DNA of 64,000 nucleotides from Hyphomonadaceae bacterium (lineage in GTDB: Bacteria; Pseudomonadota; Alphaproteobacteria; Caulobacterales; Aquidulcibacteraceae): assembly GCA_016791365.1 (NCBI GenBank), contig JAEUMT010000046.1:62001-126000 (forward strand), read 5' to 3'. A program made the position numbers and the translations under genes. The notes beneath the pieces are model-generated. The model saw nothing but the letters and a program-made list of their open reading frames with translations, was not told the origin of the DNA and ran no database searches. Shown one piece after another: positions 34,033 through 41,945 of this stretch; positions within the stretch are counted from its first letter, which is position 1, and each line of letters opens with the position of its first letter.

Positions 34033-35904
34033 CTACCGCCTGCCGAACAGTTTCTCGATGTCGGCAAGCTTTAGCTCGACATAAGTCGGACGGCCGTGAT
34101 TGCATTGCCCCGAGAACGGCGTCGCTTCCATTTGGCGTAGCAGCGAATTCATTTCATCGCCGGTGAGCCTGCGCCCCGCGCGCACGGAACCACGGCACGC
34201 CATCGACGAACACACCTCTTCGAGCCGCTCTTTCAGCGCATGCGCTTCGCCGAGTTCAGCGATGTCATCGGCCAGGTCTTTCAGCATGCCTGCCGCATCG
34301 ATGTGCCCAAGCAAAGCCGGCGTCTCGCGCACCAGAATGGCGCCAGGTCCGAATGACTCGATCACAAGCCCAAGCTGCGCAAGCTCGTCCGCGCGCGCGA
34401 CGATCGCCTCCGCTTCGCTTGGATCAAGTTCAACAACTTCAGGAATGAGCAAGCCTTGCCGGCGCACGCCGCCATTAGCCAGCATCTGCTTCATGCGCTC
34501 ATAGACAAGCCGCTCGTGCGCCGCGTGCTGATCGACGATAACAATCCCGTCTTCGGTCTGCGCAACGATATAGGTCTCGTGAATCTGCGCCCGCGCCGCG
34601 CCAAGCGGAAAGAAGCGCGCGTCTTCATCATTATGGAGCGCCGGCGTCCCTCCCGCCGGCGCCAAAGCTTCCGAAAGGACGTCAGCGTCAAACGGCGCGG
34701 CCGCGGGCGAGGACGCTCCATACTCAACCCGTCCGCTCGGCATCATGAAATCGCCAGCCGCGACGTGCTCCTCCGCCATCGCCCAAGCGGGCGCGCCAGG
34801 ACGCAAGAACGGTTGCGGCGCTTCGTAAGCACGCACAGCGCCCAGCGCTGACTGCGCCGTCGTGGTCGAGGCGCGATGCCCCGCCGAAGCCAACGCATGC
34901 GAAAGCCCGCCAACGATCAGCCCGCGCACCAGCGCCGCATCGCGAAACCGCACTTCCGTCTTGGCCGGATGCACGTTCACGTCCACCTCATCCGGCGGCA
35001 GATCAATGAACAACGCCGCCACCGGATGCCGATCGCGCGCCAGCAAATCCTGATACGCCGCCCGCACCGCGCCGACGATGAGCTTGTCCTTCACTGGCCG
35101 ACCGTTGACGAACAAATGCTGATGCTCGCGCGTTCCGCGATGAAATGTCGGCAGCCCCGCAAAACCAGAAAGGCGCACGGTGTCGCGCGTCTGATCGAGC
35201 AAAATACAGTTCGGCGCAAAGTCCGCGCCCAGGATCGCGCTCAGTCGCGCGCGCCGCCCCTCATTCTCCGGATCCTTCTCCGCCGCCAGCCGCAACGACG
35301 TGCGCGCATCATGCTCCAGCGAGAACGCCACATCCGGCCGCGCCATCGCCAAACGCTTCACGACATCGGAGACAGCCATCATCTCCGAGCGCTCGGACTT
35401 CATGAACTTCAGACGCGCCGGCGTCGCAAAGAAAAGATCGCGCACTTCAACGCGCGTGCCGCTCTCCGTCAGCGCCGCCCACGCCGCCGGCTTCACCGAA
35501 TGAAGCGCGCCACCCTCGACCTCAATCGCCCACGTATCATTCACGCCCCGCGCCTTCGACGTGATCGCCAGACGCGCGACAGCGCCAATCGACGGCAACG
35601 CCTCGCCGCGAAAACCCATCGTGTGAATGTTCAGAAGATCGACATCGCCGCCCGCGCCCGCCGTCAGCTTCGAGGTCGCGTGACGCTCAACCGCCAGAGC
35701 CAGCTCATCGCGCGGAATGCCGCCGCCATCGTCCTCAATCGAGATGAGCCCCAAGCCGCCGCGCTCAATCCGGATCGCGATGCGCTTCGCACCGGCGTCG
35801 AGGGCATTCTCCACCAGCTCCTTCACAGCAGCGGCAGGACGCTCGATCACCTCGCCCGCGGCGATGCGATTGACGGCTTCAGGAGGCAAACGGCGGATGG
35901 GCAT
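34033..35904 (-). CDS. mutL: DNA mismatch repair protein MutL
   Basis: A 623-residue MutL. The GHKL ATPase domain is complete: [20 protein letters not shown], then [35 protein letters not shown]. The C-terminal dimerisation domain carries [15 protein letters not shown] and [10 protein letters not shown]. No DQHAx2Ex4E endonuclease set is evident beyond [12 protein letters not shown], which does resemble the endonuclease motif of bacteria lacking MutH. Residues about 415-425 ([10 protein letters not shown]) are encoded by an inserted palindromic repeat (34632-34662) in the variable linker. Divergent from the LOG gene across a heptamer hairpin. Confidence 0.96.
   Translation of the reverse strand: MPIRRLPPEAVNRIAAGEVIERPAAAVKELVENALDAGAKRIAIRIERGGLGLISIEDDGGGIPRDELALAVERHATSKLTAGAGGDVDLLNIHTMGFRGEALPSIGAVARLAITSKARGVNDTWAIEVEGGALHSVKPAAWAALTESGTRVEVRDLFFATPARLKFMKSERSEMMAVSDVVKRLAMARPDVAFSLEHDARTSLRLAAEKDPENEGRRARLSAILGADFAPNCILLDQTRDTVRLSGFAGLPTFHRGTREHQHLFVNGRPVKDKLIVGAVRAAYQDLLARDRHPVAALFIDLPPDEVDVNVHPAKTEVRFRDAALVRGLIVGGLSHALASAGHRASTTTAQSALGAVRAYEAPQPFLRPGAPAWAMAEEHVAAGDFMMPSGRVEYGASSPAAAPFDADVLSEALAPAGGTPALHNDEDARFFPLGAARAQIHETYIVAQTEDGIVIVDQHAAHERLVYERMKQMLANGGVRRQGLLIPEVVELDPSEAEAIVARADELAQLGLVIESFGPGAILVRETPALLGHIDAAGMLKDLADDIAELGEAHALKERLEEVCSSMACRGSVRAGRRLTGDEMNSLLRQMEATPFSGQCNHGRPTYVELKLADIEKLFGRR
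34632..34662. repeat. palindromic repeat inserted in frame in mutL
   Basis: ATGGAGCGCCGGCGTCCC followed by TCCCGCCGGCGCC; same core as 1889-1914 and 36837-36879. It codes for [10 protein letters not shown] on the mutL strand. Confidence 0.7.
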
Positions 35905-35939
35905 GGATCAGTGGGACCCTAGCAAGGGTGCGGGTTGAT

Positions 35940-36019
35940 TCGGCAGTCGGCAGATCGGCAACCGGCAGTCGGAACGCAGCGCTCGACCGATTGCCGACTG
36001 CCGACTGCCGATTGCCGAT
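35940..36019. repeat. heptamer-repeat inverted hairpin, locus B
   Basis: Left arm heptamers: TCGGCAG, TCGGCAG, then ATCGGCAA, CCGGCAG. Right arm on the other strand: ATCGGCA, ATCGGCA, GTCGGCA, GTCGGCA. It fills most of the divergent mutL / LOG promoter region. Confidence 0.88.
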
Positions 36020-36032
36020 GTATATCGGAATC

Positions 36033-36833
36033 ATGGCCGAACAAGAAAAGCCCAATGCGGCGCAGATTGCCTCCCCTTCGTTTCGCCTTGCGGCTTTGGA
36101 CGAGGATTTTCTCCTCGGCGAATCCATGCGCGGGGTCCGGTTTCTGCTTGAGTACGAAAAGGCCGAGCAGATTCTAAAGGCGCGGCGGATCATCTCCACC
36201 ATCGTCACCTTCGGCGGCGCCCGCGTGTTGGAAAACGGCGGCTCCGGACAACACGCGCTTTGGTATGAGGAGGCGCGCAAGTTCGGTCGCCTCGCATCAG
36301 AGCGCGGCGGCGCGCTGCGCGACAATGGCGGCGACCATTGCAACGTCATCGCGACAGGCGGCGGTCCGGGCTTGATGGAGGCTGCCAATCGCGGCGCGCG
36401 TGACGCCGGCGCGCCCAGCATCGGTTTCAACATCCGCCTGCCTCACGAGCAGGAGCCAAACGCCTACACAACGCCCGAACTCACGTTCAACTTCCACTAT
36501 TTCGCGATGCGCAAAATGCATCTGGCGATGCGCGCCAACGCGCTCGTCGTTTTTCCCGGCGGCTTCGGCACGCTCGATGAGATGTTTGAAATTCTGACAT
36601 TGCGCCAAACGCGCAAGGCGCCGTTGATACCCGTGGTGTTGTTTGACGAAGCCTATTGGCGCTCCATCATCAATTTCGACAAACTCGTCGAACACGGCGC
36701 CATCGATCCCGCCGATCTCACCCTCTTCCGTTTCGCCGATACGGCGGAAGCAACCTGGGACGCACTCGTGGAGCAAGGCCTAGGCAAAGCCCACGACCAC
36801 AGCGCCCCCGATGTCGTACAAAAAGACATCTAA
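36033..36833 (+). CDS. LOG-family (TIGR00730-like) protein, lysine-decarboxylase fold
   Basis: A 266-residue protein with the LOG motifs CNVIATGGGPGLMEAANRGA and VVFPGGFGTLDEMFEILTLR (P-G-G-x-G-T-x-x-E). These build the phosphoribohydrolase site that releases the base from nucleoside 5'-monophosphates, known from cytokinin activation and purine nucleotide turnover. The N-terminal 70 residues are longer than in minimal LOG proteins, so this is the bigger, type-II-like class. Start 36033 is used (GGA 3 bases before); a Met at 36018 would start inside the upstream hairpin. Confidence 0.88.
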   Translation: MAEQEKPNAAQIASPSFRLAALDEDFLLGESMRGVRFLLEYEKAEQILKARRIISTIVTFGGARVLENGGSGQHALWYEEARKFGRLASERGGALRDNGGDHCNVIATGGGPGLMEAANRGARDAGAPSIGFNIRLPHEQEPNAYTTPELTFNFHYFAMRKMHLAMRANALVVFPGGFGTLDEMFEILTLRQTRKAPLIPVVLFDEAYWRSIINFDKLVEHGAIDPADLTLFRFADTAEATWDALVEQGLGKAHDHSAPDVVQKDI

Positions 36834-36836
36834 CAA

Positions 36837-36879
36837 TATGGACCGCCGGCGTCCCGCCGGCCTGCGCCTGCGTTCCATA
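36837..36879. repeat. palindromic repeat, GCCGGCGTCCCGCCGGC family
   Basis: ATATGGACC, the hairpin GCCGGCGTCCCGCCGGC, and a closing TTCCATA that pairs with the opening TATGGA. The core is identical to the copy at 1889-1914. Confidence 0.75.
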
Positions 36880-36944
36880 AGAATTTTCCACGTGACAACA
36901 CGACAAATCACATGATACACGCGCCGCCCATTCGGAGACGTGTC

Positions 36945-37040
36945 GTGAAAACGCTGAAGCAAATCCCGAGCAACCAAATGCCCGTCGCATATCGCGCCGA
37001 GCAGGAGGATATGCGCGCGCAGAGGAGTTCGGCCCACTAG
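36945..37040 (+). CDS. possible small protein, 31 codons
   Basis: A GTG start with GGAG 9 bases upstream opens a frame encoding a basic 31-residue peptide (starts MKTLKQIPSNQMPVAY, ends AQRSSAH). It stops 28 bases before a strong terminator, so a short transcript of about 150-200 bases is plausible, carrying either this peptide or a small RNA. No homologue is recognised. Too short for confidence on sequence alone. Confidence 0.35.
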   Translation: MKTLKQIPSNQMPVAYRAEQEDMRAQRSSAH

Positions 37041-37067
37041 TCTTCGGACAGAATGGAGCATGAAGAA

Positions 37068-37098
37068 CCCCTCCAAGGCGCGGCCTGGAGGGGTTTTT
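37068..37098 (+). terminator. strong rho-independent terminator
   Basis: CCCCTCCA, a 10-base loop, TGGAGGGG, then TTTTT. It ends whatever transcript covers 36.9-37.05 kb, or read-through from the LOG gene. Confidence 0.88.
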
Positions 37099-37123
37099 CG
37101 TATGCGCTCCAGGCCGCTTCGCG

Positions 37124-37203
37124 GCCAGAAAGCAGAAATCAGAAGCCAGAAATCAGTTTTGGCTCTGCGCTTTCTGACTTCTGGCCTCTGATATCTGGAT
37201 TCT
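37124..37203. repeat. heptamer-repeat inverted hairpin, locus C
   Basis: Left arm heptamers: GCCAGAA, AGCAGAA, ATCAGAA, GCCAGAA. Right arm on the other strand: ATCCAGA, TATCAGA, GGCCAGA, AGTCAGA. It ends 4 bases before the rtcB ATG. Confidence 0.85.
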
Positions 37204-37207
37204 AAAA

Positions 37208-38416
37208 ATGTCCGGTTACGAAGAAATCGAAGGCGCGCAAGCGCCGATCAAGGCCTGGATCAAGGGCGTGCCGGTGGAGCACGAAGCGCAAAACCAATTG
37301 CGCAACGTCGCTTCGCTGCCGTTCATCCATAGCCACATCGCGGTGATGCCGGACGTTCACTTCGGCATTGGCGCAACCGTGGGCTCCGTGATCCCGACCA
37401 AGGGCGCGATCATCCCGGCCGCTGTCGGCGTCGACATCGGTTGCGGCATGATGGCTGTGCGCACCTCGCTCACAGCGAACGATCTGCCGGATTCGCTGTC
37501 GCGTTTGCGCGGCGCGATCGAGCGGAACGTGCCGCACGGCAACGGCCCGAACGGCAATCACCGCGACACGCCGTCAGCGGTCGACACCGCCTATCGGGAC
37601 AGCGGCCTCGATGATCGCTACCGCGCGATCATCGATAAGCACCCGAAGGCGTCAGCGAAGTCGCAAACAGGTCAGCTCGCCACCCTCGGCGGCGGCAACC
37701 ACTTCATCGAGGTCTGCCTCGACGAAGAAGACCGCGTTTGGGTGATGCTGCACTCGGGCTCACGCGGCTCGGGCAACGCGATCGGCAAGTACTTCATCGA
37801 GCGTGCTCGTGAAGAATTGCTGAAGCGCGAACTCGGCTACCACGTGCCGGACAAGGACCTCGCCTTCTTCATGGAAGGCGAAGAATTGTTCGACGACTAC
37901 GTGGCGGCGGTAGGCTGGGCGCAAGACTATGCGCGCGCCAACCGCGAGGTGATGATGGAGCGCACGCTGCGTGCGCTTCGTGACAACCTGCCGAAGTTCA
38001 AGCTCGAGAAGCACGCCGTGAACTGCCACCACAATTACGTGGCGCGCGAACGGCACTTCGGCGCCGACGTGTGGGTGACCCGCAAGGGCGCCGTGCGCGC
38101 CGGCGTTGGCGAGCTTGGCATCATCCCCGGCTCGATGGGCGCAAAGTCGTTCATCGTGTGCGGCAAGGGCAACGCGGATTCGTTTTGCACCTGCTCGCAC
38201 GGCGCCGGCCGCGCGATGTCACGCACGAAGGCCAAGCAGATGTTCACGCTCGAAGATCACCGCAAGGCGACCGAAGGCGTGGAGTGCCGAAAGGACGCTG
38301 GCGTGATCGACGAAACGCCGATGGCCTACAAGGACATCGACGCCGTCATGGCCGCGCAGAGCGATCTCATCGACGTGGTGCACACCCTGCGCCAGGTCGT
38401 GTGCGTGAAGGGCTAA
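37208..38416 (+). CDS. rtcB: RNA-splicing ligase RtcB
   Basis: A 402-residue GTP-dependent RNA ligase joining 2',3'-cyclic phosphate (or 3'-phosphate) and 5'-OH ends. Mn ligands and the guanylylation site are visible: DVHFGIGATVGSVIPT, VGVDIGCGMMAVRT (Asp, Cys), LGGGNHFIEVC, HSGSRGSGNAIG, NCHHNYV, and GSMGAKSFIVCGKGN then SHGAGRAMSR, where His is guanylylated. There is no archease or RtcA/RtcR in the window. No Shine-Dalgarno is visible: the 4 bases between the upstream hairpin and the ATG are AAAA-like. A perfect 11-bp hairpin follows the stop. Confidence 0.96.
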   Translation: MSGYEEIEGAQAPIKAWIKGVPVEHEAQNQLRNVASLPFIHSHIAVMPDVHFGIGATVGSVIPTKGAIIPAAVGVDIGCGMMAVRTSLTANDLPDSLSRLRGAIERNVPHGNGPNGNHRDTPSAVDTAYRDSGLDDRYRAIIDKHPKASAKSQTGQLATLGGGNHFIEVCLDEEDRVWVMLHSGSRGSGNAIGKYFIERAREELLKRELGYHVPDKDLAFFMEGEELFDDYVAAVGWAQDYARANREVMMERTLRALRDNLPKFKLEKHAVNCHHNYVARERHFGADVWVTRKGAVRAGVGELGIIPGSMGAKSFIVCGKGNADSFCTCSHGAGRAMSRTKAKQMFTLEDHRKATEGVECRKDAGVIDETPMAYKDIDAVMAAQSDLIDVVHTLRQVVCVKG

Positions 38417-38418
38417 AC

Positions 38419-38446
38419 GGACGCCGCCGTTTGCACGGCGGCGTCC
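38419..38446 (+). terminator. hairpin after rtcB, terminator-like without U-tract
   Basis: GGACGCCGCCG, TTTGCA, CGGCGGCGTCC; a perfect 11-bp stem followed by AATCTTCGG. It could attenuate or stabilise rather than fully terminate. Confidence 0.45.
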
Positions 38447-38464
38447 AATCTTCGGAGAACTTGA

Positions 38465-38740
38465 ATGACACGATTGGTGGCAGAGATCGAAGGACCGCCG
38501 CGCCGGAAATTAGCTCTCCAGTTTCAGCCGGGGGCGACGAAGGCAGGTGACGGATGGTCGTTGAATGTTTGGACGTATAGTGAAAGAGGCGAACAGACTC
38601 GTTGGCAAGATTTCTGGGACCCGACCTTGGCGGAGCTCTTGCCAACGATCGTCTTTCACGGCGCTGATAGTTTGACTTGGGTTGATGAGGAAACTGGGAA
38701 GACGGTTCTAACCCCGGATCTGCCCTCTCTAGACCGCTAG
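38465..38740 (+). CDS. hypothetical protein, atypical base composition
   Basis: A 91-residue acidic protein (MTRLVAEIEGPPRRKLALQF at the start, then WSLNVWTYSERGEQTRWQDF). Family not recognised. It is visibly less GC-biased at third positions than its neighbours, with codons such as TTA, AGT and GGA. CGGAGA precedes the ATG. It lies just after rtcB, and its stop codon touches a tRNA-like 3' end. This setting suggests recent acquisition; it may be a small accessory or immunity-type protein, but nothing proves that. Confidence 0.6.
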   Translation: MTRLVAEIEGPPRRKLALQFQPGATKAGDGWSLNVWTYSERGEQTRWQDFWDPTLAELLPTIVFHGADSLTWVDEETGKTVLTPDLPSLDR

Positions 38741-38813
38741 CAGTGGTCCATGGGTGAAGATGCTGCACTGTCGATGTGGGCCAAGGCGGGTTCGAGTCCC
38801 GTCGGCGCTACCA
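38739..38813 (+). other. degenerate tRNA-like sequence with intact T-arm and CCA
   Basis: 75 bases, tRNA length. The T-arm is canonical (GCGGG, TTCGAGT, CCCGT), followed by CGGCGCT, A and CCA. An anticodon-like stem-loop (CTGCA, loop CTGTCGA, TGTGG) could present GTC. The 5' acceptor strand AGCAGTG pairs poorly with CGGCGCT (two mismatches and one wobble) and the D-arm is weak. It is best read as a tRNA remnant or integration-site copy. Confidence 0.4.
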
Positions 38814-38814
38814 G

Positions 38815-39423
38815 CTACTTCGCCACCTGCGCGGCATGAAACACGCGCAGCATTTCCATCGCGACTTGGCGCGTATGATCCGGCGGTTTGCCGACAAGCT
38901 CCGCAAGCGCGTGACCAAACAGCCCCGCGCCCATCGCCAGCGTCACGCTGATCAAGATCAAATCCTGCGCTTGGTTCGGGTTTACATCGCCGAACGATGC
39001 ACGCCGCACGACCACACTCTGCACCGCGTCACGAATGTGCGTGATGCGCCGCCATTCGCCTGTCAGTTCAAGCCACGCCGCAAGCCGGGCCGCGCCGCGC
39101 CGCTCGAACACCTCGAACAGCGCGTGAAAAACCGCCTCCTGCTGATCCTCACGCACGCCGCCCTTGTCCGGGATCGCCAGCACCTCCGCGATCAGCTGCC
39201 CGACCATCCGCTCCATCAGCGCCGCGTGCAGCCCGTCGATCGATCCGAAATGGTGGATGACGCTGGCGTTGGCGACGCCGGCCGCGGCCGCGACATCGGC
39301 CAATTTCAGCGCCAGCGGCCCCCGCTCCACCAGCAATTTCTCGGCCGCCGCCAATATGTTGACGCGGGCATCCTCGGGCGCGCGGCGCACACGGCGAACC
39401 TTACCGGCTTTTCTTATTGACAT
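38815..39423 (-). CDS. TetR-family transcriptional regulator
   Basis: A 202-residue regulator with a basic N-terminus (RKAGKVRRVRRAPEDARVNI) and the TetR helix-turn-helix (ILAAAEKLLVERGPLALKLA, then DVAAAAGVANASVIHHFGSI). The C-terminal ligand domain is unclassified. It is divergent from the metal-dependent hydrolase gene, and the 14-base palindrome TGACATTTTTGTCA covers its own start codon, so autorepression is likely. The stop lies 1 base after the tRNA-like CCA. Confidence 0.88.
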   Translation of the reverse strand: MSIRKAGKVRRVRRAPEDARVNILAAAEKLLVERGPLALKLADVAAAAGVANASVIHHFGSIDGLHAALMERMVGQLIAEVLAIPDKGGVREDQQEAVFHALFEVFERRGAARLAAWLELTGEWRRITHIRDAVQSVVVRRASFGDVNPNQAQDLILISVTLAMGAGLFGHALAELVGKPPDHTRQVAMEMLRVFHAAQVAK

Positions 39424-39431
39424 TTTTGTCA
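39418..39431. promoter_or_regulatory. probable TetR operator
   Basis: TGACA, TTTT, TGTCA: a perfect inverted repeat overlapping the regulator's start codon, in the 57-base divergent gap with the hydrolase gene. Confidence 0.6.
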
Positions 39432-39480
39432 GTAGAGACCAAATCCACGCTCAAGGCAATCCTATACAGGCTCCCCCCGC

Positions 39481-40338
39481 ATGACCGCCAAGACGACGCC
39501 CATCGACGTGAACATCCCGCCCCGCGATATCCATTTCGACGTCGCCGCCGCCAAGAGCGGCCATTGGCTCGGCGGCGATCCCGTCGGCACCGCGGTGTTC
39601 AATGCGCTGTCGATCACCTTCCCCGATGGCGAGCGCATGTTCATGGACGCCGTGCGCCACTATCGCGGCGAGGTCAGCGGCAAGCTGGCCGAGGACGTGA
39701 GAGGTTTTATCGCCCAGGAAGCAATCCACTCGCGCGAGCACCACGTGCTCAACCAACTCATCGATCGCGACAAATATCCGGTCGCCGAGATCGAAGCCTC
39801 GATCAAGGAGCGCGTCGCGTTTGGCCGCTCTCGCGGCCCGATGGCGATGCTGCTTTCCACCATCGCGCTCGAACACTTCACCGCCATGATGGCCGAGGCC
39901 CACGCGCGCCACAGCGATCTCTTCGACAACGCCGATCCTGGCATCGAACGCCTGTGGCGCTGGCACGCGGTTGAGGAAACCGAGCACAAAGCCGTTGCAT
40001 TTGACGTCTTCATGCTGGCGACGCGCCGCTGGTCGCCGCTGCAGCGTTATTTCCGCCGCACCTTCGCGATGGCGATGATCACCTTCTTCTTCACCCGCAA
40101 CATCACCCACTACGCTGCCCGCCTGCTGCAGGCCGATGGCTACAGCTACAAGGACGCGGTGAAAGCCGTTCGTAAATATGTCTGGCGCACGCCGGGCATA
40201 TTCAGCCGCAACTCAAAGACCTATTTCGCCTGGTACCGGCCCGGCTTCCATCCGTGGGACGAGGACAATCGCGCCCTCGTCGCCACATGGCGCGCCGAAT
40301 TCGACGCCGAGATCGAGCCCGCGCCGGCGCTTGCCTAG
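39481..40338 (+). CDS. predicted metal-dependent hydrolase (PF10118 type)
   Basis: A 285-residue helical protein with the family's metal-ligand pattern: FMDAVRHYRGEV, FIAQEAIHSREHHVLNQLID, LLSTIALEHFTAMMAE and RWHAVEETEHKAVAFDVF. The repeated E-x-x-H motifs resemble ferritin-like di-iron proteins. FFFTRNITHYAARLL at the end is hydrophobic. It may act on a lipid or hydrophobic substrate. Controlled, by position, by the divergent TetR regulator. Confidence 0.85.
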   Translation: MTAKTTPIDVNIPPRDIHFDVAAAKSGHWLGGDPVGTAVFNALSITFPDGERMFMDAVRHYRGEVSGKLAEDVRGFIAQEAIHSREHHVLNQLIDRDKYPVAEIEASIKERVAFGRSRGPMAMLLSTIALEHFTAMMAEAHARHSDLFDNADPGIERLWRWHAVEETEHKAVAFDVFMLATRRWSPLQRYFRRTFAMAMITFFFTRNITHYAARLLQADGYSYKDAVKAVRKYVWRTPGIFSRNSKTYFAWYRPGFHPWDEDNRALVATWRAEFDAEIEPAPALA

Positions 40339-40893
40339 GTGCAGAGCGCCAAGCGATCCGGCGTGATGCGCCTGGCGACCTGGATGGGTGTGATCGGCGT
40401 CATCCTCGCGATCCCGCTCGTTGCCATGCGATACACGGACGAAGTCGCCTGGACGAGAGTCGACTTCATCGCCGCGGGCGCCATGCTCGGCGCCGCGGCG
40501 CTCGCCTACGAACTCGCCACCATGAATAAGGCGAGCCTCGCCTACCGTGCCGCCATTGCGCTCGCGGTTGGCACGGCCTTGATGCTGCTATGGGTCAACG
40601 GCGCTGTTGGCGTGCTTGGCGATGAAGCCAACGCCGCAAACCTGATCTTCCTTGGCGTTATCGCGGTGGGCGTCATCGGCGCCGTCGTCGCCGGCCTTCG
40701 GTCGCCGCGCATGGCGTACGCCATGATCGCAACCGCCTTTGCTCAGATCGTCGCCGCGATGATCGCCCTCATCTTCTCATGGGGCGCCGCAACCGAAGTG
40801 GCGCTGACCGCCGCCTTCTCCCTCGGCTGGTTCGCGTCAGCGTACCTCTTCCATCTCGCCGCGCGTGGTCAAAAGCCCAAAAGCGACGCGTAA
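40339..40893 (+). CDS. hypothetical membrane protein
   Basis: A 184-residue protein starting with GTG directly after the hydrolase stop (no spacer), so translationally coupled. It has about six hydrophobic segments (MGVIGVILAIPLVAMR, FIAAGAMLGAAALAYELA, IALAVGTALMLLWVNGAV, LIFLGVIAVGVIGAVVAGL, IATAFAQIVAAMIALIFSW, AAFSLGWFASAYLFHLA). No family is recognised. The C-terminus overlaps the convergent acyl-CoA dehydrogenase gene by 25 bases. Confidence 0.75.
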   Translation: MQSAKRSGVMRLATWMGVIGVILAIPLVAMRYTDEVAWTRVDFIAAGAMLGAAALAYELATMNKASLAYRAAIALAVGTALMLLWVNGAVGVLGDEANAANLIFLGVIAVGVIGAVVAGLRSPRMAYAMIATAFAQIVAAMIALIFSWGAATEVALTAAFSLGWFASAYLFHLAARGQKPKSDA

Positions 40894-41945
40894 CGGTCGC
40901 GGTGAAAACTGGCGCCGCCATAAAGCGCCTCGGTCACGCGCGCGCGCTTCAAATAAAGCCCCGCATCGTGCTCATCGGTCATGCCGATGCCGCCATGCAG
41001 CTGCACCATTTCGTTCGACGCCAGGTGCACCGTCTCCGACGCGCGCGCCTTAGCGAGACTCGCATACTCCGCGATATTATTGGCGTTGCGGTCCAGCGCA
41101 TCGAGCGCCGCCAGCACGCATGAGCGCGTCAGCTCCATATCGGTGAACAGCTTCGCCGCGCGATGCTGCAGCGCCTGAAAGCCCCCGATCACCTGCCCGA
41201 ACTGGCGCCGCGTCTTCAAATACTCGCTCGTGATCTCGAACGCCTCGCTCGCCGATCCAACCATCTCCGCCGCCAGCCCGATGCGTGCGCGATCCAGAAT
41301 CGCGTCGATCACATCGGCGCCGCCGTTCATCTTCTCAGCCGCCGCGCCCTCAAACGTGATGTCCGCCGCGCCACGGCTGTCAGCCGTGACCAATTCCCGC
41401 CGCTTCACGCCGGCTGCATCGGCCTTCACCAGATAAAGCGCATCTCCGCCCGCAACGATGATGAGATCGGCGACATGACCGTCAGCCACGTACTGCTTCG
41501 CGCCCGTGAGCTTGCCGCCCTCGAACTTCACCTTCGACTTGCCCGGCGCATGATGCGCGCCTTCGTCGATCGCGATCGTCGCGATCACTTCACCCGACGC
41601 GACCTTCGGCAGCCATTCGCGCTTCTGCGCATCCGTTCCCGCCAGCAGCAACGCGCTCGCGCCCGCCAGCGCGCTGGAATGCAGCGGCGACGCCACAAGC
41701 GTTCGCCCGCTCTCTTCCAACACCGCGCCCAGCGCCACGTAGCCAAGCCCCGCGCCGCCATATTCTTCCGGAATGATCACGCCCGCGAGCCCGAGCCCCG
41801 CAATCTCGCGCCACAAATCCGGATCGCGGCCGTTCTTCTTCTCGTCGCGCTGCTTACGCAACCGCGTCACCGGCGCCTGCTCGCGAAAGAAATCGCGCGC
41901 CGTATCCTTCAGCATGCGCTGATCGTCATTCAGGGTGAACGTCAT
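40869..41945 (-). CDS. acyl-CoA dehydrogenase, small subunit type
   Basis: A 358-residue member of the acyl-CoA dehydrogenase family. The N-terminal helical domain (LNDDQRMLKDTARDFFREQA) and the substrate/FAD strands (GVIIPEEYGGAGLGYVALGA) are present. The C-terminal helices include the FAD-contact segment VQLHGGIGMTDEHDAGLYLK. Where single-chain enzymes have the catalytic Glu (Y-E-G-T), this protein reads YGGAS. It overlaps the upstream dehydrogenase by ATGA, so the two probably form a heteromer like PimC/PimD or mycobacterial FadE pairs. Confidence 0.88.
   Translation of the reverse strand: MTFTLNDDQRMLKDTARDFFREQAPVTRLRKQRDEKKNGRDPDLWREIAGLGLAGVIIPEEYGGAGLGYVALGAVLEESGRTLVASPLHSSALAGASALLLAGTDAQKREWLPKVASGEVIATIAIDEGAHHAPGKSKVKFEGGKLTGAKQYVADGHVADLIIVAGGDALYLVKADAAGVKRRELVTADSRGAADITFEGAAAEKMNGGADVIDAILDRARIGLAAEMVGSASEAFEITSEYLKTRRQFGQVIGGFQALQHRAAKLFTDMELTRSCVLAALDALDRNANNIAEYASLAKARASETVHLASNEMVQLHGGIGMTDEHDAGLYLKRARVTEALYGGASFHRDRYASLLGF

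Larger units (their letters stand above)
36834..37123. other. gene-poor interval with repeat, small ORF and terminator
   Basis: Between the LOG gene and rtcB there are 374 bases without a large gene. They hold a palindromic repeat (36837-36879), an AT-richer stretch (36880-36930), a 31-codon ORF (36945-37040), a strong terminator (37068-37098) and then the heptamer hairpin of locus C. Confidence 0.7.

Noticed and set aside
38739..38845. Acceptor piece of a permuted, two-piece tmRNA
   Set aside because: A permuted tmRNA would have the 5' half shortly after CCA, but this is TetR coding sequence. The 5' partner of CGGCGCT is also missing nearby.
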